Shown piece after piece: positions 20,365 to 35,255 of a stretch of DNA of 64,000 nucleotides. The stretch lies in assembly GCA_027310305.1 (NCBI GenBank), contig DAIDBD010000053.1, forward strand, positions 1-64,000. The letters are read 5' to 3'. Below the pieces are notes generated by a model that saw only the letters and a program-made list of their open reading frames with translations, made no database searches and had not been told where the DNA came from. The translations under genes were made by a program, and so were the position numbers. The stretch is from Herminiimonas sp. (GTDB lineage: Bacteria > Pseudomonadota > Gammaproteobacteria > Burkholderiales > Burkholderiaceae_D). Position 1 is the stretch's first letter. The number at the start of each line of letters is the position of its first letter.

Positions 20365-21735
20365 ATGGAAGACAAAATAATCGATACGCAAATCTCGCCG
20401 GAAGGCCGCCTGGATGTCCTGTCCAAGGCTGAAGTCCATAAACTTCTCGACAACAGCCACGGCGGTTTGCACCAGGTGTTTCGCAGTTGCGCGCTCGCCG
20501 TGCTCAATTGCGGAAACAATCTGGATGACGGCAAGGAACTGCTGGAGCGTTACGAATCGTTCGACATCAGCATCATCCAGCGCGAACGCGGCATCAAGCT
20601 CGACATCAAGGGAGCGCCGGCCAGCGCCTTTGTCGATAACAAAATGATAAAAGGCATCCACGAGCATTTGTTCGCCGTATTGCGCGATGTTCTTTTCATC
20701 AACGACGAGATCAACGGCAGCGCGAACTTCAATCTCGAAACGTCGGTCGGCATCACCGATTCGGTTTTCCATATCTTGCGCAATGCCGGCGTGCTGCGGC
20801 CGTTGATCAATCCCAATCTCGTCGTATGCTGGGGCGGCCATTCGATCTCCCGCACGGAGTACGATTACTCCAAAAAAGTCGGGTATGAAATCGGGCTGCG
20901 CGGCATGGATATCTGTACCGGATGCGGGCCCGGTGCGATGAAGGGCCCGATGAAAGGCGCGGCGATCGGCCATGCGAAACAGCGTCTGAGCGGCGGCCGT
21001 TATCTGGGCTTGTCGGAACCCGGCATCATCGCGGCCGAATCGCCCAACCCGATCGTCAACGACCTGGTGATTCTGCCGGATATCGAAAAGCGTCTGGAAG
21101 CGTTCGTGCGCGTCGGCCACGGCATCGTGATTTTCCCGGGCGGCGCCGGCACGGCGGAAGAAATCCTGTACATACTCGGCATCCTGCTGCATCCGGACAA
21201 CGTCGGCATTCCTTTTCCGCTGATATTCACCGGCCCCGCGAACTCGGCGGATTACTTCGAGCAAGTGCATCACTTCATCGGCGCCACCTTGGGCAGCGAG
21301 GCCCAACGGCTATACAAGATCATCATCAACGACCCGGTGGCCGTCGCGCAGGAAATGCAGGCAGGCATCAGGCAAGTGCGCGAATTCCGCAAGGAGAAGG
21401 CGGATGCGTATTATTTCAACTGGGCGCTGAAAATCGATCACGAATTTCAAAAGCCGTTCGTGCCGACGCATGCCAACATGCGCAATCTGAAACTGCACAA
21501 GAGCCAGGACAGCCATCAGCTCGCAGCCAATCTGCGCCGCGCTTTTTCGGGCGTGGTCGCCGGCAACGTGAAAGATCAGGGCATTCGCGCCATCGAAAAA
21601 TACGGGCACTTCGAGATACGGGGCGATGCCGGCATCATGGAGCCGATGGATGCGCTGCTGGCCGCTTTCGTCGAGCAGCACCGGATGAAGCTGCCTGGCA
21701 AAAAATATATTCCCTGCTACCGGATCGTCAGATAG
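20365..21735 (+). CDS. ppnN: Pyrimidine/purine nucleotide 5'-monophosphate nucleosidase PpnN
   Basis: Cleaves nucleoside monophosphates (such as GMP and pyrimidine NMPs) to base and ribose 5-phosphate; the E. coli homologue YgdH/PpnN is regulated by (p)ppGpp. 456 residues, matching the E. coli length. A long N-terminal domain (DISIIQRERGIKLDIKGAPASAF) is followed by the LOG/lysine-decarboxylase-like Rossmann core with VVCWGGHSIS, TGCGPGAMKGPM and the hallmark FPGGAGTAEE. The C-terminal extension typical of PpnN is present. Confidence 0.93.
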   Translation: MEDKIIDTQISPEGRLDVLSKAEVHKLLDNSHGGLHQVFRSCALAVLNCGNNLDDGKELLERYESFDISIIQRERGIKLDIKGAPASAFVDNKMIKGIHEHLFAVLRDVLFINDEINGSANFNLETSVGITDSVFHILRNAGVLRPLINPNLVVCWGGHSISRTEYDYSKKVGYEIGLRGMDICTGCGPGAMKGPMKGAAIGHAKQRLSGGRYLGLSEPGIIAAESPNPIVNDLVILPDIEKRLEAFVRVGHGIVIFPGGAGTAEEILYILGILLHPDNVGIPFPLIFTGPANSADYFEQVHHFIGATLGSEAQRLYKIIINDPVAVAQEMQAGIRQVREFRKEKADAYYFNWALKIDHEFQKPFVPTHANMRNLKLHKSQDSHQLAANLRRAFSGVVAGNVKDQGIRAIEKYGHFEIRGDAGIMEPMDALLAAFVEQHRMKLPGKKYIPCYRIVR

Positions 21736-21765
21736 ATCCGGACCGGCGATTGCGGGAACGGCAGC

Positions 21766-22494
21766 CTATGCATCAAGCTCTTTATAGTGGCGAAAAATGC
21801 CGTCCTTGTTGAACGGCAGCCTGCGTTCCGATGCCAGATAGGCGGCAATGCGCGGACGCTTCGCAACGCGTTCATGCAGCGCATCCAATCTCGGATGGCC
21901 TGGCATTAAATTTTTCATGGTTCGAGGAAATGCGTACCGCAAGCCTGCGATGATCTGGAATAACGACAGATCGGCGTAAGACAATGCATCGCCTGCGATG
22001 TAATCATCGCCACGCGGATTGCGCGCAAGGACGCTTTCAAAGTAACCGAGGAATTTGGGAATGCGTGTGCCGGTGAAGTCGGCCGCGCGCCGCAATGCTT
22101 CCGGTTTCTGATCCTTGTAGTACAAGCCGCTTGCAACCGGATGATGCGTGTCGTGCGCTTCCGTTACCAGATCCGCCATCGTCAGCTGCAACTGGTGCAC
22201 CCACAGGCGCCCGGCTTCGTCTTCCGGCGCCAGCCCGAGCCGCGGGCCCAGAAACAGCAGGATGCCGGCGGTCTGCCCGAGGATCAAGTCGCCCGCTTTC
22301 AAGAAAGGCGGCGCGAACGGCGGACGTATCGTTTCATCGCTTTCGAGCATGCGCAGCAATGCCGGCATGCCCATGCCGTCGCGCTCCGGAAGGCGGGCGA
22401 CATCGAGATATTCGGCGCCCGCCTCTTCAAGCGCAAGACGGATGAATTCGCCACGGCCTTGAATGGTCGGCCAATAATACAGTTCATAGCGCAT
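21766..22494 (-). CDS. Glutathione S-transferase family protein
   Basis: 242 residues. The N-terminal thioredoxin-like domain starts YELYYWPTIQGRGEFIRLALEEAG, the glutathione-binding half of sigma/mu-like GSTs. The C-terminal helical domain contains DALSYADLSLFQIIAGL, the conserved N-capping/Asp motif. A QTAGILLFLG stretch matches the gamma-glutamyl-binding QS/TxxIxxYL position. A longer loop after the first strand separates it from the best known classes; the substrate is unknown. Confidence 0.85.
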   Translation of the reverse strand: MRYELYYWPTIQGRGEFIRLALEEAGAEYLDVARLPERDGMGMPALLRMLESDETIRPPFAPPFLKAGDLILGQTAGILLFLGPRLGLAPEDEAGRLWVHQLQLTMADLVTEAHDTHHPVASGLYYKDQKPEALRRAADFTGTRIPKFLGYFESVLARNPRGDDYIAGDALSYADLSLFQIIAGLRYAFPRTMKNLMPGHPRLDALHERVAKRPRIAAYLASERRLPFNKDGIFRHYKELDA

Positions 22495-22527
22495 GCGAAA
22501 GCTTTCTGCTCGAAGACGCTGTGCGTT

Positions 22528-22809
22528 CTAACCGCGGTAATATTCCCCGGTAGGCGGGGCTGCGAGATACTTTCTGGTCTGATGAAATACCTCGGGCGGC
22601 ACATTCTTCAGCGACGCCTGATGCGCGTCGATGCTGTCCCATACCTCGATGACGATAATATGATGCGGGTCTTTCTGGCTTTGAAGAAGCTGGCAGGAAA
22701 GACAGCCGGCAGACGCTTCGATGATCGGCACCGATGATTCGAGGCAGTCGCGAAGAACGCCGCTGCTGCCTGCAATGGCCCTAAATTCGTTGATCCGTGT
22801 AATGCTCAT
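22528..22809 (-). CDS. Small monooxygenase-type dimeric alpha/beta-barrel protein
   Basis: 93 residues resembling the antibiotic-biosynthesis monooxygenase (ABM) fold: ITRINEFRAIAG, a middle CLSCQLLQSQKDPHHIIVIEVWDSIDAHQASLK with the family ExWxxxxAhxxH pattern, and a short C-terminal tail. AGAGGTGG precedes the ATG at 22809; the longer frame upstream is unlikely. Such proteins can be quinol oxygenases, haem-degrading enzymes or of unknown role. Confidence 0.78.
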   Translation of the reverse strand: MSITRINEFRAIAGSSGVLRDCLESSVPIIEASAGCLSCQLLQSQKDPHHIIVIEVWDSIDAHQASLKNVPPEVFHQTRKYLAAPPTGEYYRG

Positions 22810-22899
22810 TTCGCCACCTCTTTCCATGCGGTCGTGTAATGAACACTTTACACGGATACCGAAAATCGGTGGCATCGGATCGCATTTTCCTATGCGCGT

Positions 22900-23613
22900 T
22901 CAAAAGCGCTCATATCCGGCCAGATAGCGCCACTGCCCCGACGGCAAACCTGCCATCGGCACCCGTCCGATACGGATGCGTTTCATGGTTGAAACTTTCA
23001 GGCCGACCTTCTCGCACATATGCGCAATCAACCCGCGTTGCGGTGCCTTGATCGCAAAACGCAGGCGCGTTTCGTTTTGCCAGCTCACCTTGGCCGGCGG
23101 CAGCGGCTTGCCGTTGAAAGTCAGGCCATGGTTCAGCAGTTGCAATCCGCCGGGCACCGGTTCGCCCGTCACTTCGACGATATATTCCTGTTCGATTCTG
23201 GCCGTGTCATCGACCAGCTTGCGCACGATGCGCCAATCCTGGGTAAATACCAGCAGGCCGCTTGCATTTTTTTCCAGCGATTCGGTCAGCGTCAAGCCGG
23301 CAACATGCCGTTTCAAAAACCGCAGGCCCGTGCGGTCGTCCGGAGCAAGCGTATCGGGCATGACGAGCTGTACTGCGACGCCGGCATCGATCCCGGATGG
23401 CTTGTGCAGCAAAATGGTGACCGGTTCGACGGTTGCAAGGCTGGCTCCAGGCATCAACTCGACCTGCTGTCGCGGCATCAGCCTGAAGCCGGGTTCCTCA
23501 ATTACCCGGCCATCCACTTTGACCCAGCCGCTTTCTATGTACTGACCGGCTTCCCGGCGCGAGCATGGCACCATCTCGGCAATATGTTTGGCTAGGCGGA
23601 TGGAGGCGGTCAT
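22900..23613 (-). CDS. RsuA/RluF-family pseudouridine synthase-like protein with Glu at the catalytic Asp position
   Basis: 237 residues: an S4 RNA-binding domain (RLAKHIAEMVPCSRREAGQYIESGWVKVDG) then a pseudouridine synthase domain with ILLHKPSGI, EQEYIVEV, KVSTMKRIRIG and a C-terminal WRYLAGYE. In RsuA/RluB/E/F enzymes the catalytic Asp lies in RLDxxSxGLLLLTNDG. Here the aligned stretch reads SLEKNASGLLVFTQD, so the Asp is Glu. Known family members need Asp; this protein may be inactive, a binder only, or a variant enzyme. A sequencing error is unlikely because the surroundings are also altered. Confidence 0.82.
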   Translation of the reverse strand: MTASIRLAKHIAEMVPCSRREAGQYIESGWVKVDGRVIEEPGFRLMPRQQVELMPGASLATVEPVTILLHKPSGIDAGVAVQLVMPDTLAPDDRTGLRFLKRHVAGLTLTESLEKNASGLLVFTQDWRIVRKLVDDTARIEQEYIVEVTGEPVPGGLQLLNHGLTFNGKPLPPAKVSWQNETRLRFAIKAPQRGLIAHMCEKVGLKVSTMKRIRIGRVPMAGLPSGQWRYLAGYERF

Positions 23614-23816
23614 GGCTGATCATGGATGAACTGGGTCGAACATTGTACCCGCCAACAATCGGCCTACACGAAACGGCAACAGCGCAACAACCTGTCGGCC
23701 CGATTCAAACAACAATCAAGACCGGAGGAGTGTTGCGCTGCCTGCATGCTACCTTGTCATTTCAGCATACCGCTCGAACGGCAGCACTGACAGAAATCGA
23801 TCACATGGATCGGCTT

Positions 23817-24377
23817 TTACTTGGAACCGCTTCCACTGCCGCCGGGAGCGCCGGCTGCACCGGAGGAACCGCTGGCGCCGGAAGCGCCACCGCCGGCGGG
23901 AGCCGGTGTGCTTGGCATTACGCTGCCGGTAGAACCGCTGGTGCCGGTAGAACCGGAACCGCTGCCGGAAGTCGATGCGCCCGATGTACCGCTGCCGCCG
24001 CCACTTGAGGTTCCCGGCGCCATGGAACCGCTTGTGCCCGACGTGCCGCTACCCGACGCACCGCTGGAAGCGCCTGCCGCGCCGGAACTACCGGTTGCCG
24101 AGCGGTGTTTCGACTTTTTGGCATGCTTTTTCGCCTTGTGTTTTTTGGCCGCTTTCTTTTCAGCCGTTGCTTCAGTGCCAGCAGTGCCTGACGCGCCTGA
24201 AGAAGTCGCACCGGCAGACGACGATTGCTTTGCCTGAATGTCTTTCGCTTGCTGCTCGACTGCCGCGGCCTTGGCCGGATCGGTACTCGTGGTCACGCCG
24301 CCCGAAGAAGTTTGCGCGAATGCCATGCCTGCCAACGACATCAATGAAATGATAAAAGCCAAAGATACTTTCTTCAT
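23817..24377 (-). CDS. Secreted low-complexity Gly/Ser/Ala/Thr-rich protein with Lys-rich segment
   Basis: 186 residues with an excellent ribosome site (GGAGGT) before the ATG at 24377. A classical signal peptide (KKVSLAFIISLMSLAGMAFA) is followed by a short Ala/Gln part, a very basic block (KKAAKKHKAKKHAKKSKH) and about 100 residues made almost only of Gly, Ser, Ala, Thr and Pro. It has no recognisable domain. The composition suggests an extended or disordered periplasmic or surface protein, perhaps binding nucleic acid or polyanions through the lysine block. The repeats could vary by slippage. Confidence 0.7.
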   Translation of the reverse strand: MKKVSLAFIISLMSLAGMAFAQTSSGGVTTSTDPAKAAAVEQQAKDIQAKQSSSAGATSSGASGTAGTEATAEKKAAKKHKAKKHAKKSKHRSATGSSGAAGASSGASGSGTSGTSGSMAPGTSSGGGSGTSGASTSGSGSGSTGTSGSTGSVMPSTPAPAGGGASGASGSSGAAGAPGGSGSGSK

Positions 24378-24780
24378 GCTTACCTCCATGTAGATAATGA
24401 ATTGCCGTTTGTAAATATCACGTCGGCACAAGATCGCCATTGTCTTGTCCAACTGTCAATGAGACCCGGTAATCACCCTTCAGTTTCATTCATTTCTTAA
24501 AAAAAAATAATCATTTACACACGCGACGAAAAATACGAAGGACAACATTGTTTTTTCACCGCAAAAGCTTATCTGGAGCGGTGTGCGCGGCAACAGAACT
24601 GTCATGAGAAATGATTGCTATGGCGGAAATACTTTATTGCCGGATTTCAACTGACCAGCGGCATGGGCGCCGGCCAGTCCATTACGTCCGATGCAACCGA
24701 AGAACGACGAAAGCGCAATCGCCGCATCGAATTCCGGATGAGCCGGTAAAACGGCCACCACCGCCGGTCGTCGTGTCGAT
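24378..24780. other. Intergenic region
   Basis: About 400 bp between the low-complexity protein gene and the 3' end of the large kinase gene. An A/T-rich part near 24490-24560 may hold the promoter of the secreted protein. No gene or clear hairpin is seen. Confidence 0.4.
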
Positions 24781-29967
<5,187 letters not shown>

Positions 29968-30054
29968 CGAGAGCATTCCTTTGGGGATTCGGGGAAGAGG
30001 GTTTTGTTCGCGCTGGTCAAACCGCTGCGGCGGACGGCGCAGCGCAATTGCGCG

Positions 30055-31890
30055 TCATACATTTGCGGTGTGCCGCAGTTGCTGGATCAGCACGTCTGCC
30101 GGCAGGGGCGGCTTGAAGAAAAAGCCTTGATACTCATCGCATCCAAGCCCCTTCAGTATCGCCAGCTGTTCCTTGGTTTCCACGCCTTCGGCCACCACGC
30201 GCAATGCCAGCGCGCGCGCCATATTGACGATGGCGGCAACGATTGCCGTGTCGCTCACGGTTTTGCCGAGATCGCGGACAAACGACTGATCGATTTTCAG
30301 AATGTCGATCGGCAATGCCTTCAAGACCGACAGCGACGAATAACCGGTGCCGAAATCGTCAATGGCGATCGTGATCCCGCTCTCGCTGATTTCGCGCAGT
30401 ACCGATGTCGCTTTTTCAAGATCGCGGATCAACAGCGATTCGGTGATTTCAAGTTGCAGGCACGAAGGTGGAATGCCGTGCTTGCGCAATGCCTTGAGAA
30501 TGGCATCGGGAAGTTCCGCATGGATTTGCGGAATCGCGATATTGATGGCGATCGGCATCTTGCAAATGCCGGAAGCGGCGTCATGCCAGCGTTTGGCTTG
30601 CGCGCAAGCGGCGGAAATGACCCATTCGCCGATCGGCACCAACTGGCCGCTGTCTTCGGCTTCCGAAATGAATTGCCCTGCGCCGATCAGTCCGAGCCGC
30701 GGATGATTCCATCGCAAAAGCGCTTCGACGCCGGCCACCCGGCCCGACACGATTTCGACTTTCGGCTGGTAATACAGTTCGAACTCGTCATTTTCCAGAG
30801 CCTGCTGCAACTCGTGTTCGAGCTGAATGCGTTCGAGCAGCCGGACGTTCAGTTCTTCATGAAAAAACTGCACGGTGCCGCGCTGCTGCTGCTTGGCATG
30901 GTACATCGCCAGATCGGCATTTTTCATCAACGCCTGCACCGAATCGCCGTCCTGAGGATAAAGACTGATGCCGATGCTCACCGATGTCTTCAGGCAGTGC
31001 ACGCCGATATCGTAGGTTGCGGCATTGGCCTGAATAATCTTGTTTGCCACCTCCGCAGCGTCGGGATAGGCCGGCAGCCCTTCCATCAGCACGACGAATT
31101 CATCGCCGCCCAGGCGCGCCACCATATCCGATTCGCGCACGGCCAGTTTGAGACGCGCCGCGACCTGCATCAGGAGTTCATCGCCGACATCATGTCCGAG
31201 CGTATCGTTGATCGTCTTGAATCTGTCCATGTCGAGGAACAGCAATGCCATGCCTTCATTGTTGCGCTCGGAGCGGGCGATCGCGTGTTCGAGGGAATCA
31301 ACCAGCGAACGGCGGTTCAGCAAGCCCGTGAGCGGATCGCGCGTCGCAAGGCCGTGAGCACGTTCCTCCGCCTGCCTGCGCTCGACTATTTCCGCTTCCA
31401 GCGTCGCATTGATATGCTTGAGATCTTGCATCTGTTGCACCTGCAAATCGCGGTTCAACTCCGCAAGTTCCCGCGTCTGCTGTTCCAGCTGAAGGTTTTT
31501 TTTCGCCAGTTCGACGAACACCGCAACCTTGTTTTGCAATACCTGCGGAATGATCGGCGTAAAAAGATAATCGACAGCACCTTTCTGATAACCCTTGAGC
31601 CGCTTCATTTCGTCAGCATAATGCGCGGTGACGAAGATGATCGGCACCGACGCCGAACGCGGATGCGAATGGATGATTTCCGCCGTCTGGAAACCATCCA
31701 TTCCCGGCATGTTCACATCCAGCAGTATCACGGCGAACCGTTGATGGAGCACCATGCGAAGCGCCTCTTCACCGGATTGCGCGGTCACGACGTCATAGTC
31801 GCCCTCGGGATTGGTGCGGGTTAGCAGGCTCTTCAGCGCCAGAAGGCTCGCAGCATGATCGTTGACAAGTAAAACTTTAGGCTTGAGCAC
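30055..31890 (-). CDS. REC-GGDEF-EAL response regulator for cyclic-di-GMP
   Basis: 611 residues: an N-terminal receiver with phospho-Asp in VILLDVNMPGMDG, a coiled-coil linker, a GGDEF domain with intact ARLGGDEFVVLM and I-site RESD, and an EAL domain with intact EALLRWNHP, EITESLL, IDDFGTGYSSLSVLK, EGVET and QGFFF. Both synthesis and breakdown of cyclic-di-GMP are therefore possible. It lies 87 bp upstream of the giant kinase on the same strand, so it is very likely co-transcribed and probably a phosphotransfer partner. Confidence 0.92.
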   Translation of the reverse strand: MLKPKVLLVNDHAASLLALKSLLTRTNPEGDYDVVTAQSGEEALRMVLHQRFAVILLDVNMPGMDGFQTAEIIHSHPRSASVPIIFVTAHYADEMKRLKGYQKGAVDYLFTPIIPQVLQNKVAVFVELAKKNLQLEQQTRELAELNRDLQVQQMQDLKHINATLEAEIVERRQAEERAHGLATRDPLTGLLNRRSLVDSLEHAIARSERNNEGMALLFLDMDRFKTINDTLGHDVGDELLMQVAARLKLAVRESDMVARLGGDEFVVLMEGLPAYPDAAEVANKIIQANAATYDIGVHCLKTSVSIGISLYPQDGDSVQALMKNADLAMYHAKQQQRGTVQFFHEELNVRLLERIQLEHELQQALENDEFELYYQPKVEIVSGRVAGVEALLRWNHPRLGLIGAGQFISEAEDSGQLVPIGEWVISAACAQAKRWHDAASGICKMPIAINIAIPQIHAELPDAILKALRKHGIPPSCLQLEITESLLIRDLEKATSVLREISESGITIAIDDFGTGYSSLSVLKALPIDILKIDQSFVRDLGKTVSDTAIVAAIVNMARALALRVVAEGVETKEQLAILKGLGCDEYQGFFFKPPLPADVLIQQLRHTANV

Positions 31891-32516
31891 TTTTTATCTT
31901 TTATCCGTAGCTTGCGGGTACTTATGAAAACGAACGATCAATGCGGAATTTGAATTCATGCATTGAGATCGCTGATGCGTTGAAAAATATCCGGAGCGGA
32001 TCAAATTCCCCAGGAGAAATGTGCTCGCTTGAAATAGTTGATCACATCAGAACAAGAATGACTACTCGCCTCGGCAATCTGCTGGCGGCTGCGGAATTAA
32101 TCAAGCGCGATTTTTAATTTTCAGCGCGGCTGATTTCTTCATTGCATCATCATCGGAATTTATCTTCCGCAATTAGAACAATGATCAAGACCAATGTTCC
32201 CGAGTTTTAACCATATAAATATCATCGACGGCCGGGGTGTGTATTGCTGTACGTCAAGAGAAGGCGCTATTGAAACAATTTAAGATCGATTGATCGCATG
32301 CGGAAAATTCGATGAGCGTGGGAATGGCGAAGCCACACGCAGCGGCGGGCTGAAGGATGGAAGATCATTTGCCGTCCCGATCGGTTCGATGCGCGGCGGG
32401 AGTTCGCGCGTCGGCGACCTGGAAGGCGATCGGCAGCAAGGCAGCAAACGGAGTAACGGCATTCCGGATAAAAGATTTCGATAAAAACCAAAACAAGAAC
32501 GCGTTGTTTCGACGGG
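31891..32516. other. Long intergenic region
   Basis: About 625 bp between the response-regulator start and the DUF924 gene end. It has an A/T-rich part (31890-32280) likely to contain the promoter of the kinase operon, and a possible 32-residue open frame (32019-32117). I see nothing else. Confidence 0.4.
32019..32117 (+). CDS. Possible 32-residue peptide
   Basis: ATG preceded closely by CAGGAGAA, encoding a helical, charged peptide that includes RLGNLLAAAELIKRDF and ends at TAA. The ribosome site is good but only about 3 bp from the ATG. Unrecognised, and short enough to be chance. Confidence 0.25.
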   Translation: MCSLEIVDHIRTRMTTRLGNLLAAAELIKRDF

Positions 32517-33155
32517 TTAAAACGATGATCCCGGCTCTTGCAGAAAAATGATTTCTTCGGGCGTTGATTCCCTCCCCAATATCGCATTGCGATGCGGGAA
32601 CCGTCCGAACCGCGCGATGATGCGCCGGTGGCGCAGCGCGAACGTCAAATATCCCCTGAACAAATCGGCCTGATCTGCCGGCACATCCTGAAATAATTTT
32701 GTATAGAGCTGCACCGAACGTTCCTGTAGTTCCGACGATTCCGCATGCTCCAGCGGCAAATAAAAAAACACCCGCTCAATGGGCCGCAATGTGCGGTCCA
32801 TGCCCTGTTCGACACCGGCGAGGCACCATGCCTGCGCCAATGCATCATGCGCAAAAGCCATGGATGTATTGCGGTACATGTTGCGCGGAAATTGATCGGT
32901 CAGCAGAATCAATATCAGCAGCTTGCGGGCGGAGCCGGTCCAGTCATCCAGTTCGCGGCGCGCGGCCGCTTCGACATGGCGCTCGAAACGTTCGCGAATT
33001 TCCTGATCGCTGTCCTGTTTTTTCGACCACCATAAATTCGATTGCCGCTGCGCAACGACTGCATCGTTCGTATGGGGGCCAAACCAGAAAGCATGTATCG
33101 AGTCGAAAGTCTCCACCGGAAATTTCCTTGCGTTTGATGTGCGTTCAAGACGCAT
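32517..33155 (-). CDS. DUF924-family protein
   Basis: 212 residues matching the DUF924 (PF06041) family of uncharacterised bacterial proteins with a TPR-like helical fold. Family hallmarks are visible: IHAFWFG near the N-terminus, WFs/WWSKKQDSD, ILLTDQFPRNMYRNT in the middle, FFYLPLEHAE and the C-terminal RFGRFPHRNAILGRESTPEE. No signal peptide. The biochemical role is not known. Confidence 0.88.
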   Translation of the reverse strand: MRLERTSNARKFPVETFDSIHAFWFGPHTNDAVVAQRQSNLWWSKKQDSDQEIRERFERHVEAAARRELDDWTGSARKLLILILLTDQFPRNMYRNTSMAFAHDALAQAWCLAGVEQGMDRTLRPIERVFFYLPLEHAESSELQERSVQLYTKLFQDVPADQADLFRGYLTFALRHRRIIARFGRFPHRNAILGRESTPEEIIFLQEPGSSF

Positions 33156-33272
33156 TTTATTGCTGTTGGCTGAAATGCGTTTTTATATTTTAAACAATAT
33201 TGTCGGAAGGAAATGCGGTGCGCGCAAGGAGTCCATAATGCAGCGGCCATTAACGGCTGCAATTCGCATGCA

Positions 33273-34640
33273 TCAATGCAATTTGACACGAGGCGCCGTT
33301 TTACGCCGCAGCCATTGCGCCAGCGTATCGAGCAGCGTTCTCATGAAACCGTGCAGCGATATCAGGTGCTGCCGGTAAAGCGATAGATACAGCAGCCGTG
33401 CCAACGCGCCTTCAACCAGTACGCTGCGGCCGATGAATTTGCCCATTAAATTGCCTACCGTATCGAACCGGCCCAGAGAAATCAGTGAACCGTGGTCGCG
33501 GTATTGAAAAACCGGCAGCGATTTTCCGGCAAGCCGGCGGCGCATCGCATGGTACAGAAACCTGGCTTCCTGATGCGCTGCCTGCGCTCGCGGCGGAACC
33601 GATTTGCCCATGCCGGGCCACGAACAACTGGCGCAATCGCCGAATGCGAAGATATCCGGATCGAAAATTGTCTGCAGCGTTTGCGATACGATAACCTGTC
33701 CGGATTTATTGACCGGCAACCCGATATCCGCCAATACCTTCGGCACTTGAATGCCGCCCGCCCATACGGTCAGATCGGCCGGCAAATATTTTCCGGTGGC
33801 GGTCAGCACCGCATGCTTCTGCACCTGCGTTACCTTTTCTCCGCTGAGGACTGCGATATCGAGTTTTTCGAGCAGAGCAATCGTTTCGTTTGCAATGCGC
33901 TGCGGCAACGGGCCAAGTATTCGAGGGCCGGCTTCGACGATCGTGATGCGTATGTCGCGCCGCGGATCGAGATGATGCAGGCCGTAGGCGCCAAGCACCT
34001 GCGCGGTATTGCGCAATTCCGCCGCCAGTTCCACGCCGGTGGCGCCGCCGCCGATGATGACGATATTGACTTGCGGGCGCTGCTGCCGGCTGATTTGCCG
34101 ATCCGGACGATTCCGCGCGCGCATGCAGGCGGCAAGCAGGCGGCGGCGAAAGCGTTCAGCCTGTGCAACGGTATCGACTGCGGTTGAGTTTTCAGCCGCG
34201 CCCGGTACGCCGAAATAATTTGTTTCGCTGCCGATGGCCAGTATCAGCGTGTCGTAAGCCAGTTCGCGTTGCGGCAAGATCTCCACATCCTCGTCATCCA
34301 ACACCGCCGACACCCACACCACCTTGCGCGTTCGCTCCAGATCAATCAATTCGCCTTGCTGAAATTCAAAATGATGCCAGCGAGCCTGTGCGGCATATTC
34401 GAGCTGGTGGACGTTGGCATCCATGCTGCCGGCGGCTATTTCATGCAATAGCGGTTTCCACAGGTGCGTCGCTGCCCGGTCGACCAGCACAACCTGGGCT
34501 TGCGTTTTTTTGCACAGCCGGTTTCCGAGCTGTGTCGCCAGTTCCAGCCCGCCTGCTCCGCCACCGATGATGACAATCCGATGCAAAGCCGGAAAGATCG
34601 ATTTTTCCTGCACGGGTGAATGGTTCAGTGTGGGAAGCAT
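33273..34640 (-). CDS. ndh: Type II NADH dehydrogenase (NDH-2)
   Basis: A membrane-peripheral flavoenzyme passing electrons from NADH to quinone without pumping protons. About 455 residues. The FAD-binding Rossmann motif IVIIGGGAGGLELA is near the N-terminus, the NADH-binding IVIIGGGATGVELA in the middle, and the second FAD motif is DIFAFGDCAS. The C-terminus has amphipathic helices (LLYLSLYRQHLISLHGFMRTLLDTLAQWLRR split by basics) that usually anchor NDH-2 to the membrane. The ATG at 34640 is preferred over a TTG eight codons earlier. Confidence 0.9.
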   Translation of the reverse strand: MLPTLNHSPVQEKSIFPALHRIVIIGGGAGGLELATQLGNRLCKKTQAQVVLVDRAATHLWKPLLHEIAAGSMDANVHQLEYAAQARWHHFEFQQGELIDLERTRKVVWVSAVLDDEDVEILPQRELAYDTLILAIGSETNYFGVPGAAENSTAVDTVAQAERFRRRLLAACMRARNRPDRQISRQQRPQVNIVIIGGGATGVELAAELRNTAQVLGAYGLHHLDPRRDIRITIVEAGPRILGPLPQRIANETIALLEKLDIAVLSGEKVTQVQKHAVLTATGKYLPADLTVWAGGIQVPKVLADIGLPVNKSGQVIVSQTLQTIFDPDIFAFGDCASCSWPGMGKSVPPRAQAAHQEARFLYHAMRRRLAGKSLPVFQYRDHGSLISLGRFDTVGNLMGKFIGRSVLVEGALARLLYLSLYRQHLISLHGFMRTLLDTLAQWLRRKTAPRVKLH

Positions 34641-35255
34641 GGATAGTCCAAAGCAGAGGTTCAATACGGCAGGCGCACACGGATGCGCTGCAAACCATGG
34701 CCGATGCGATCAGTCGGGTCAAGCAATCGCTGTGCCGATACCGCGCCTTGCCGGAAGGCCGGTTTTCGCATCTGGTAGTCCTGAAAAATTTACAGTGTCG
34801 CCACATTTTTTCAAACAGCACGATTGCGTGCGGGCTCCGCTTGCGATTGTTCGCGACAAAATGTAATCCGCTGTGCCATTATTTTGATTGCGCAACGCCG
34901 GCGCTATGCCGATCGTCCGGTTTCATTCACCGAACTATCTTGCATGCATCTTGCTATGGATTTCTGTTAACAGTCAGTTGCAATGCGGCCGAATAAAACG
35001 CCGATGCTGCGCCGGCCGAAAATTATCCGCCGCAGCACGCAATACCGGCGTTGAAAATTTAGCGCGCAGCATTACATCCAGTGTAAACAACGGAGCAACA
35101 GAGAGTCGGCACGGCAGGCGGCGGTTTTCAAAAACATGGTTGATCCATCCCGGCATTCTGCTTTTTGAGATACGCCGTATTGAAACAGAAAGAAACGCAA
35201 TGCATTTTTTGGTGTCCATCAATTGAATCCCGCTAACCCTGAAGGGAATGATGCG
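34641..35255. other. Divergent intergenic region before prkA
   Basis: About 615 bp between ndh and prkA starts. No credible gene. I looked for a sigma-54 type TGGCAC-N5-TTGC element before prkA, because prkA operons often depend on stress or nitrogen signals, and did not find one. Confidence 0.4.

Noticed and set aside
35100-35222. A sigma-54 promoter before prkA
   Set aside because: GGCACGGCAGGCGG has no TTGC element at the right spacing.
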